Assembly: GCA_023659895.1 (NCBI GenBank)
Contig: JAGXOL010000007.1
Coordinates: 1-39,923, forward strand
Origin: Candidatus Aenigmarchaeota archaeon LH_S7
Lineage (GTDB): Archaea; Aenigmatarchaeota; Aenigmatarchaeia; QMZS01
DNA: 39,923 nucleotides
Direction of reading: 5' to 3'
A program made the translations under genes and the position numbers. The notes beneath the pieces were generated by a model. That model saw only the letters and a program-made list of their open reading frames with translations, was not told the DNA's origin and ran no database searches. Position 1 is the first letter of the stretch, and each line of letters starts with the position of its first letter. Positions 31,318-37,249 of this stretch are shown here, in pieces.

Positions 31318-31571
31318 TTAAGCTTGTATCTTATAAACAGTATCTCCTTCTCTAACCCTATCTTTAATCCTATGGCATTCCCAGATTTTGCTTCATTAAC
31401 TTTGTCATGTTCTATTTGGATAGAATCTACTTTTTGCTGAAAATTTGTGCTTGCTCCTTCCACAGGTATTTGTTCACCTACTTTCAAAGTATCAGTAAGA
31501 CTTATTACTGCAACTCCTAGTTCTGAAAAGTAATGTGTTACTTTTCCAACAGGTTTCTTATCTACTATAAT
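31318..31571 (-). pseudogene. EF-Tu domain 2-like protein, frameshifted, no ATG
   Basis: One frame encodes KPVGKVTHYFSELGVAVISLTDTLKVGEQIPVEGASTNFQQKVDSIQIEHDKVNEAKSGNAIG. A second frame carries on with IKDRVREGDTVYKIQA and the stop at 31318. Together they make the small archaeal translation-factor-like beta-barrel protein (~80 aa). One base is missing near 31366-31372. No ATG precedes KPVGK in frame; ATT 31571 is the only near start. Either a decayed gene or sequence error. It converges on rtcA. Confidence 0.65.
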
Positions 31572-31600
31572 ATATTTATATATCTAATTTCTAGAAAATT

Positions 31601-31756
31601 ATGTTATTTGTGGTTATATTGACTTCCTGTTATTTAGTTTTTTTGTTAGTCCTTTATAAGATTGTCAAGCGCAAAAATAAGAAATTAATGGAAAAATATC
31701 AGGAATATTTGGATAATTATCAGAAAATTCTGGATAAAAATAAAAAATCAAAATGA
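31601..31756 (+). CDS. Small single-TM membrane protein (51 aa)
   Basis: MLFVVILTSCYLVFLLVLYKIVKRKNKKLMEKYQEYLDNYQKILDKNKKSK: one N-terminal TM helix and a basic, coiled cytoplasmic tail. It is divergent from the EF-Tu domain 2-like gene. Its stop codon touches the 3' end of the convergent tRNA-Glu gene. Function unknown. Confidence 0.5.
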   Translation: MLFVVILTSCYLVFLLVLYKIVKRKNKKLMEKYQEYLDNYQKILDKNKKSK

Positions 31757-31783
31757 TGCCTCTGCCGGGATTTCCTTTTTGCT

Positions 31784-31804
31784 CAAGCCTTTTTTAAAAG
31801 CTTG
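31784..31804 (-). repeat. 21-nt hairpin at the 3' end of the tRNA-Glu intron
   Basis: On the minus strand arms CAAGCTTTT and AAAGGCTTG (one U-G pair), loop AAA, followed by AGC and five A. It corresponds to the hairpin that follows tRNA-Leu at 27714-27734, tail included. Confidence 0.8.
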
Positions 31805-31811
31805 TTTTGAT

Positions 31812-31882
31812 GGAACTTCCTCATAAACCTTGAGTTTATGGGGCCCTGAAAAACAAAGTTTTTCGAGGTTTCTAAAAGTTCC
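31812..31882 (-). repeat. 21-nt hairpin split by the 50-nt three-way module
   Basis: On the minus strand GGAACTTTTAGAAA and AAGTTCC together make exactly the hairpin found in tRNA-Leu (27629-27649). The 50-nt CCTC...GAGG module (31819-31868) is inserted cleanly within its A-run, with no bases lost or gained. ATC and AAAA follow, as in the intact copy. Confidence 0.85.
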
Positions 31883-31928
31883 TGCGGGGGTGCGGAGTCT
31901 CGTATCTTATTTTTCTTTGGGGTGGAGA
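31883..31928 (-). repeat. Copy of the tRNA-Leu T-loop intron end and 3' exon inside tRNA-Glu
   Basis: 46 nt aligning with 27670-27713. The first 19 bases (TCTCCACCCCAAAGAAAAA) are identical, then GATACG is shared, and the block ends with the tRNA-Leu acceptor strand and discriminator CCCCCGCA. About four mismatches occur in the T-stem part, so it is no longer a functional tRNA end. Confidence 0.85.
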
Positions 31929-32059
31929 CCTTTCTTTTTTCTAAAAAGAAAGTGGTTCCCTTTGAACCCGGGTCTCTGGCTCGAGAGGCCAGTATCCTTG
32001 GTCCGTTTTGATTTAACCGAGCTAGACTACAGAGGCATAAAATAAATTTATATTAAATT

Positions 32060-32623
32060 ATGGTAATGTTTTTTTCAAGTGAGTTCGCAACCTATTTAGA
32101 ATTTGCTCTTTCCTTTGGATTTACTTTTGCTGTAGCCTTTGGAGTATTGTATATATCTAAAGTGTTTGGTGAGCCTGAAGGAAAAACTCCTAAAAGGGTA
32201 AATATTCTACTCGCAGTTATAATCAGTCTGTTTGCATCCTTTTCGGAAGCTTATGTGAATTTTTTGTTTCAGTGGATTTTTTATTTGATTGCTATTTTCA
32301 TGATTGTGTTTGTAGTTCTCATCTTCAAGAATTTGTTCTATAGTGAGAAAAGGGATGAAGAAAAGACAGTAAGCTGGCCAATGTTTGTTTCAATAGCCGT
32401 TTTGTTCTTGGTTTTCTTAGGCTCTTATCAATACATGCCTCTACCTTCAGGTCAAATTATAAGTTCTCAGGATGTTGCACTCGTGATAGGGATCGCTTTT
32501 ATTGTTTTGATTTTGGTTGTTGGTTCAAGGAAAAATCTTAATAATACCTGGGAAAATCAACAAACAACTAAATTAAAGAAATTAGCCAACCAGGCAAGGA
32601 CTGCCAAGTTGCAATTATCATAG
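32060..32623 (+). CDS. Hypothetical multi-pass membrane protein (187 aa)
   Basis: Five or so TM segments (FALSFGFTFAVAFGVLYISKVF, VNILLAVIISLFASF, FYLIAIFMIVFVVLIFK, MFVSIAVLFLVFLGSY, DVALVIGIAFIVLILVVGS) and a basic C-terminal tail. No family is recognised. The last 56 nt overlap the convergent permease gene, so the tail after residue ~168 may be an extension from a lost stop. It starts 23 nt from the divergent tRNA-Glu 5' end. Confidence 0.6.
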   Translation: MVMFFSSEFATYLEFALSFGFTFAVAFGVLYISKVFGEPEGKTPKRVNILLAVIISLFASFSEAYVNFLFQWIFYLIAIFMIVFVVLIFKNLFYSEKRDEEKTVSWPMFVSIAVLFLVFLGSYQYMPLPSGQIISSQDVALVIGIAFIVLILVVGSRKNLNNTWENQQTTKLKKLANQARTAKLQLS

Positions 32624-33707
32624 CTAAAAATAAGAAAGCTCCAATAATTACTAAGACCCAACTCGGAAGATTGAGTTCATATTCTGGTTTTCTCTCCCCT
32701 ATCCTCTTTGCTTTGCAGTACAAATACAAGACTATGATTAACAAAGGTATCATGAACAAGCTTCCTGTTATGGAAAGAATGTCAACAAATGTTGCTGCTC
32801 CTAACAAAGAAATCAGAGCAGGACTTACTGCAAGAATAAAAGATAGATTTTTGTTGCAATTCAAATCTTGGCAATAAACTTCTCTTGTTGCATTTCCCAA
32901 AGCTATAAAACCTGTACCCATCGCAAAAAAGGTAAAAGCATATCCAAAAACCAAAAAGAAAATTCCAAATTCATTAGCTAAAGCAACTGTTATGATATCC
33001 GCACTTGTTTTTCCTAAAGCACCTATACAGGTAAAAGTAAAGAACAAGTACAAAACTAAAGGTATGAACATGCCTAATAAAATGCTTTTTTTCATCTTGG
33101 ATTTTTCCATCCAGAGAATCTCTTTCATTTGTGGGACCGCAAACATACCTGAATAAGCAAAAACTATAACTCCTATTGGCATGAAAACTTCTGAGAAATT
33201 AACAACAAATAGATTATTTGGATTGAAATAAAATAGGGAAGCAAAAGAAAGAATTAAAATACTGAAAATCATTATTAAAACCAGTTTTGTCTCACTTTCC
33301 TCTACACCCTTAACACCAAAGTAAATTATTGCTGAAAAAGGGATAAAAAACATTAATTTTCCTATTATAGGATCTACACCCAAAAGCAAACTAAGTATTT
33401 TTCCGTTTCCCTCAGTGTAAGCAATTAAAGCACCATACATTGAGAATACTGCTAAAAGGGTCACGAGACCTTCTGTTTTTTTTCCAATATATTTTCCCAC
33501 AAGTCCTGGGATTTGATGTGCATCTTTTGTTCTTAAACATATTTCACCTATGATCAAAGTGGTAAGGGTCATTATTCCTCCAATTATCAACAAATCTGTT
33601 AAACCTATTAGAAATCCTGCTTCTGAAATCGCAGTGGGGAGACCTAGAACACCTGCTCCTATTATAGTTCCTATGGCTGTAAATGCTGCTTTATATAGTT
33701 TATCCAT
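32568..33707 (-). CDS. Aromatic/hydroxy amino acid permease (APC superfamily)
   Basis: A 379-aa transporter with about eleven TM segments. The first helix AFTAIGTIIGAGVLGLPTAISEAGF has the GxGxLGLP substrate-site motif of the aromatic amino acid permease/AAAP group. AYSGMFAVPQMKEIL and GYAFTFFAMGTGFIALGNATRE follow. It probably imports a branched or aromatic amino acid; specificity cannot be told. It is divergent from the uS13 gene. Confidence 0.83.
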   Translation of the reverse strand: MDKLYKAAFTAIGTIIGAGVLGLPTAISEAGFLIGLTDLLIIGGIMTLTTLIIGEICLRTKDAHQIPGLVGKYIGKKTEGLVTLLAVFSMYGALIAYTEGNGKILSLLLGVDPIIGKLMFFIPFSAIIYFGVKGVEESETKLVLIMIFSILILSFASLFYFNPNNLFVVNFSEVFMPIGVIVFAYSGMFAVPQMKEILWMEKSKMKKSILLGMFIPLVLYLFFTFTCIGALGKTSADIITVALANEFGIFFLVFGYAFTFFAMGTGFIALGNATREVYCQDLNCNKNLSFILAVSPALISLLGAATFVDILSITGSLFMIPLLIIVLYLYCKAKRIGERKPEYELNLPSWVLVIIGAFLFLAMIIATWQSLPGWLISLI

Positions 33708-33774
33708 AAACTACTCTAGATATTATTATTTTCAGTAAATCGGTTTATTTAAAAATTTAAACTCTATTTATTTA

Positions 33775-34215
33775 ATGGATCAAAGGAAGATTGTAAGAGT
33801 AGCAAGAGAAGATTTGCATGCTCATTTATCTATAGAAAGGTCCTTATGGAAAATTAGAGGGGTAGATAAAAATTTCGCTAATGCTGTTAGAGCAGCTTTA
33901 GGTCATGAAAAAAACAAGAAATTAGCTGATTTGAGTGAGGAGGAAATTAAAAAATTAGAAGATTGTGTTGAGCATCCTGAAAAATACAAAATACCTAGTT
34001 GGCTTTGTAATTACAGAAAAGATATGGAAACAGGTGAGGATAAACACTATGTGGGTTCCCAACTTATTTTGAAGATTAAGAATAGGGTTGATTTCTTGAA
34101 AAAATTGAGGTGTTATCGCGGTGTAAGGCACTGGTCTAAACTGCCTGTAAGAGGTCAGAGAACAAGAGGTCATTTCAGGAAAAGTGGCACAGTAGGTGTA
34201 AAGAGGAAGAAATAA
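33775..34215 (+). CDS. rps13: Ribosomal protein uS13
   Basis: A 146-aa small-subunit head protein. It has the helix-two-turn-helix LRGVDKNFANAVRAALGHEKNKKLADLSEEEIKKLEDCVEHP-type core and the conserved basic C-terminus KLRCYRGVRHWSKLPVRGQRTRGHFRKSGTVGVKRKK. It is followed 1 nt later by uS4, as in the archaeal uS13-uS4-uS11-rpoD operon, but uS11 and rpoD are missing. Confidence 0.95.
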   Translation: MDQRKIVRVAREDLHAHLSIERSLWKIRGVDKNFANAVRAALGHEKNKKLADLSEEEIKKLEDCVEHPEKYKIPSWLCNYRKDMETGEDKHYVGSQLILKIKNRVDFLKKLRCYRGVRHWSKLPVRGQRTRGHFRKSGTVGVKRKK

Positions 34216-34216
34216 T

Positions 34217-34882
34217 ATGGGAGATCCAAGGAAGTTGAGGAAGCAATGGGAAAAACCAAAACAATTGTTTGATAAATCAAGGATTGATAGGGAAAGGAAA
34301 TTGGTTAGGACTTACGGATTTAAAAGGAAGAGAGAAATTTGGAAGATAGAATACTTGTTTAAGAATTATAAAAGGAGAGCTAGAAACATTCTTGCGGATT
34401 ATAGGGAAGAAGACAAAAAAATATTGGTTAACAAGTTAGCAAGTTTAGGAATCTTATCCAAGAATTCTTCTTTGGATGATGTTTTGAACTTGAATTTAGA
34501 GAATTTTCTTGACAGGAGATTACAAACTGTTGTTCATAAGAAAGGATTAGCTAATACAGTTAAAGAAGTAAGGCAGTTAATAACTCACAAAAAAGTTTTT
34601 GTTGGTGAAAGAGTAATAGACCAACCAAATTATATTGTTTCAGTTGAGGAAGAGAAAAAAATAAAGTTGAAAGAGAAACCTAAAAAGGAGAAAAGTGAGG
34701 AAGCTAAAAGTTCTGGAGAGATAAAACAAGAAACAGGGAAAGAAAGTGAGGGAGAAATCGGAGAGGCTGAACAAAAAGAAGAATCTAAAGAAAGTGGAAA
34801 AGAGGTAAAACAAGAAGTTCAAGAAAAAAGTGGAGAAAATCAAAAAGAAAAAGACTCTGAAGGGGGTGAAAAAAATGAGTGA
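34217..34882 (+). CDS. rps4: Ribosomal protein uS4 with a long charged C-terminal tail
   Basis: A 221-aa protein. Residues 1-155 are canonical archaeal uS4 (GDPRKLRKQWEKPKQLFD, RRARNILADYREEDKKILVNKLASLGI, and the S4 RNA-binding domain FLDRRLQTVVHKKGLANTVKEVRQLITHKKVFVGERVIDQPNY). Residues ~160-221 are an added low-complexity Glu/Lys/Ser tail, longer than in most archaea. Its 3' end overlaps the thioredoxin start by 8 nt. Confidence 0.94.
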   Translation: MGDPRKLRKQWEKPKQLFDKSRIDRERKLVRTYGFKRKREIWKIEYLFKNYKRRARNILADYREEDKKILVNKLASLGILSKNSSLDDVLNLNLENFLDRRLQTVVHKKGLANTVKEVRQLITHKKVFVGERVIDQPNYIVSVEEEKKIKLKEKPKKEKSEEAKSSGEIKQETGKESEGEIGEAEQKEESKESGKEVKQEVQEKSGENQKEKDSEGGEKNE

Positions 34883-35195
34883 AGTTACTGATAAGAATTT
34901 TCAGGAGGAAGTTATAGAAAAATCTAAAGATGTGCCTGTTTTAGTTGATTTTCATGCTGATTGGTGTGCCCCTTGCAAGATTTTGAGTCCAGTTCTTAAT
35001 AAAATTGTTCAAGAGAAAGGAGATAAATTAGTTTTAGCAAAGATAAATGTGGATAATGCACCTGAAACAGCACAAAAGTATGGAATTATGAGTATCCCAA
35101 GTGTTAAACTTTTCAAGGATGGAAAAGTTGTGGATGAATTTATTGGTAACTACCCTGAGAATTATATAAGGGGGTGGATTGACAAGAATTTATAA
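34875..35195 (+). CDS. trx: Thioredoxin
   Basis: A 106-aa thioredoxin. ATG 34875 is chosen because GGGGGTGA stands 6 nt upstream and the family begins at this point. Active site WCAPC (residues ~32-36), cis-Pro loop MSIPSVKLFKDGK, and the closing helix IRGWIDKNL. Length is typical. It reduces protein disulfides in the cytoplasm. It is coupled to uS4 by overlap. Confidence 0.93.
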   Translation: MSEVTDKNFQEEVIEKSKDVPVLVDFHADWCAPCKILSPVLNKIVQEKGDKLVLAKINVDNAPETAQKYGIMSIPSVKLFKDGKVVDEFIGNYPENYIRGWIDKNL

Positions 35196-35218
35196 ATTGT
35201 ATAATAGATAAAACAATT

Positions 35219-35845
35219 ATGAAAAAGAAAAATCAATTATTGCTAATTCACGGTGGGAATACTTTCAAAAATAAAAAGGATTATATGAATTTTCTAAAAA
35301 CATGTGAAATATCAATTGAGAAAAAAGTTAGGTGGAGTGGAGAATATTTAGATAAAAAATTGGATAGAGATTTTAAGATAATTAAGCCAAGAATGCCTTT
35401 GAGTGAGAACGCGAAATACAAGGAATGGAAGATTTATTTTGAAAGATATTCTCCTTATCTGAGAAACAACCTAATTTTGATTGGTGTATCACTAGGTGGG
35501 ATTTTTCTCGCAAAGTATTTATCGGAAAACAAATTTCCTAAAAAAATATTGTCTACATATTTGGTTAGCCCTCCGTTTGATGATGATTTAACTAGTGAAA
35601 GATTAGCTGGAGGATTTAAACTAAAATCAGATTTGTCAATGATTGAAAAAAATTCAAAGAAAATTAGTTTGTTGTTTTCAGAGGATGATGAGGTTGTTCC
35701 TATCTCTCATGCTAAAAAATACAGGAAAAAATTGAGAAATGCGAATATTATAATTTATGAGAGTAAGAATGGGCACTTTAGAGTAGCTAAGTTTCCAGAG
35801 ATAGTAAGGATGATAAAGAATGATATTAAAGCTAATAAAGTATAA
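35219..35845 (+). CDS. Alpha/beta hydrolase (RBBP9/YdeN-like)
   Basis: A 208-aa hydrolase. The fold begins LLLIHGGNTFKNKKDY; the nucleophile elbow is GVSLGG (Ser near residue 91). The Asp is in LLFSEDDEVVPISHAKKY and the His in ESKNGHFR. All three catalytic residues are present, so it is probably an active serine hydrolase of unknown substrate. It follows the thioredoxin gene by 23 nt. Confidence 0.75.
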   Translation: MKKKNQLLLIHGGNTFKNKKDYMNFLKTCEISIEKKVRWSGEYLDKKLDRDFKIIKPRMPLSENAKYKEWKIYFERYSPYLRNNLILIGVSLGGIFLAKYLSENKFPKKILSTYLVSPPFDDDLTSERLAGGFKLKSDLSMIEKNSKKISLLFSEDDEVVPISHAKKYRKKLRNANIIIYESKNGHFRVAKFPEIVRMIKNDIKANKV

Positions 35846-35864
35846 ATAAGAATGGAAGAGCTTT

Positions 35865-36152
35865 ATGAGGGTTATTATGGAAAAATCAAAAGTTGTGGAA
35901 TTCTTGAAAGGAGAATTTATTGGAAAAAAGGTTGAGATTGTAGAAAGCAGTAATAAAGACTTGGTTGGGTTGAAAGGAAAAATTGTTGATGAAACTAAGA
36001 ATATGTTTGAAATTGAAACTCGTGGAGGGACAAAGAAAGTCCAAAAGAAAATTTGCAAGTTCAAGTTTCCTAAGGAAGGGATTTCTATTAAAGGAGAAAT
36101 AATCAATTATCGTCCTGAAGATAGATTAGTTAAAAAATTCAAAGAATGGTAG
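35865..36152 (+). CDS. rnp1: RNase P protein component 1 (Rpp29/Pop4)
   Basis: A 95-aa protein (or 91 aa from ATG 35877). It shows the Sm-like beta-barrel of Rpp29: FLKGEFIGKKVEIVESSNKDLVGLKGKIVDETKNMFEIET and KKVQKKICKFKFP. It is a subunit of archaeal RNase P, which trims tRNA 5' leaders. Normally it lies in the uL29-uS17 ribosomal operon; here it is alone. Its presence shows that this organism, unlike Nanoarchaeum, keeps RNase P. Confidence 0.86.
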   Translation: MRVIMEKSKVVEFLKGEFIGKKVEIVESSNKDLVGLKGKIVDETKNMFEIETRGGTKKVQKKICKFKFPKEGISIKGEIINYRPEDRLVKKFKEW

Positions 36153-36154
36153 AA

Positions 36155-36691
36155 TCAAATTTTTTTTAACACATCATCAACTTTTTTGTGTAATTCTTCC
36201 AAAATATTATCATTCTCAATTATCTTATCCGCTAATTTAACACAATTATCTAATTGCTGGCTTGAAAGGGAGTCTGTATTTTCCATTTCTTCGTATTTCT
36301 TAAACTCCTCAAAGCTTACTTGATCTTCCTCTTTTTTCCTACTTTGAGTTCTTTTGTACCTAATTTCTATTGGTGCTTCAACACCAACCAGGTAAAAATC
36401 TTCTCTTTTTCTGAATTCTTTAATCTCTTCTGGATTTCTTATACTATCAACAACAAAAACCTTTTCATCTTCCTTCTCCAATAATTTATTTACTAAAATG
36501 GAAGATCCAAATTTTTCCCTTAAGTCATTTCCTGTTGAGATTAAATTTTCCCTGGTGATTTCCTTCCCTCTTTTTTTGATTTCATCTCTAAGAATATCTG
36601 ATAAAGAATAAAAATTGAATCCTTTCATTTTTAAGTATTTGCAAATTTCTGTTTTTCCAGCACCGTTCTTTCCAGTTAGACCAATTATCAT
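36155..36691 (-). CDS. P-loop nucleotide kinase (dephospho-CoA kinase-like / UPF0200)
   Basis: A 178-aa kinase. Walker A is GLTGKNGAGKT (residues 4-14); SLSDILRDEIKKRGKEITRENLISTGNDLREKFG and VVDSIRNPEEIKEFRK are typical of the archaeal UPF0200/CoaE-like group. Its start overlaps the dCMP deaminase stop by 4 nt, so it may act in deoxynucleotide metabolism; the substrate (a dNMP or dephospho-CoA) is unproven. Confidence 0.78.
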   Translation of the reverse strand: MIIGLTGKNGAGKTEICKYLKMKGFNFYSLSDILRDEIKKRGKEITRENLISTGNDLREKFGSSILVNKLLEKEDEKVFVVDSIRNPEEIKEFRKREDFYLVGVEAPIEIRYKRTQSRKKEEDQVSFEEFKKYEEMENTDSLSSQQLDNCVKLADKIIENDNILEELHKKVDDVLKKI

Positions 36692-37224
36692 TCTTTATCC
36701 TTGTAATAATCAATAAAATATTGTTCTTTTTCCTCAAGCATATCCTTTTCCCTCCATTCAGCTATCCAATCTTTTATGTAATATTCCTTATAACTACCAT
36801 TTTTTGTCATCCCTACAAGTTTTTCCAGCCCCACGTTTATCAACATTTTCTTGCAGATGAAGCAAGGATAAGCATCCACTAATTTCTCCTCACCATTCAC
36901 AATCTGAGAACTAACCAGATACATAGTTCCTCCTAAAAGAGAAACTCCTGCTCTGGCCGCGTTTATTATGCAATTCTGTTCTGCGTGCACGCTCCTGCAA
37001 ATTTCATAATTTTTTCCAGAAGGAACACCAAGTTTTCTCCTCAAACAAATTCCAATTTCGTAACAATCTCTAACTTTTCTTGGGGCTCCATTATATCCTG
37101 TAGCAACAATCTGGTCCTTCTTTACCACAATAGCACCTATCTTAATTGACATACAAGTACTTCTTCTAGCTACTTCTGTGGCAATATTTAAATAATATTC
37201 ATCTTTACTAGGTCTGTATTTCAT
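36688..37224 (-). CDS. dCMP deaminase
   Basis: A 178-aa zinc deaminase supplying dUMP for dTMP synthesis. Zinc and catalytic motifs are CRSVHAEQNCI (HAE) and YPCFICKKML (PCxxC). The N-terminal RPSKDEYYLNIATEVARRSTCMSIKIGAIVVKKDQIVATGYNGAP is characteristic. It is divergent from aspS with 25 nt between starts and is translationally coupled to the kinase downstream. Confidence 0.9.
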   Translation of the reverse strand: MKYRPSKDEYYLNIATEVARRSTCMSIKIGAIVVKKDQIVATGYNGAPRKVRDCYEIGICLRRKLGVPSGKNYEICRSVHAEQNCIINAARAGVSLLGGTMYLVSSQIVNGEEKLVDAYPCFICKKMLINVGLEKLVGMTKNGSYKEYYIKDWIAEWREKDMLEEKEQYFIDYYKDKE

Positions 37225-37249
37225 AACCTAAATTAAGTTTTTTAGTATT

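Larger units (their letters stand above)
31757..32036 (-). tRNA. tRNA-Glu (CTC) with a short D-loop intron and a ~187-nt T-loop intron
   Basis: On the minus strand acceptor GCCTCTG (32036-32030) pairs with CAGAGGC, discriminator A (31757). Anticodon arm CTGGC-CTCTCGA-GCCAG (anticodon CTC). T-stem CCGGG/CCCGG. The D-loop carries ~15-17 extra nt (TTAAATCAAAACGGACC region). The T-loop is split after TTCAAA (31966-31961) and resumes at the closing AAATCCCGG, giving an insertion of about 31774-31960. That insertion contains three 21-nt-type hairpins, the 50-nt three-way module and a copy of the tRNA-Leu 3' end. Confidence 0.9.

Noticed and set aside
31774-31960. Permuted or second tRNA gene inside the tRNA-Glu intron
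   Set aside because: The embedded tRNA-Leu-like segment has only the 3' strand (T-stem end and acceptor); no matching 5' half or anticodon arm is present.
31830-32045. A 71-codon plus-strand frame
   Set aside because: It lies entirely across the minus-strand tRNA-Glu gene and its intron; the peptide merely translates the complement of the tRNA.
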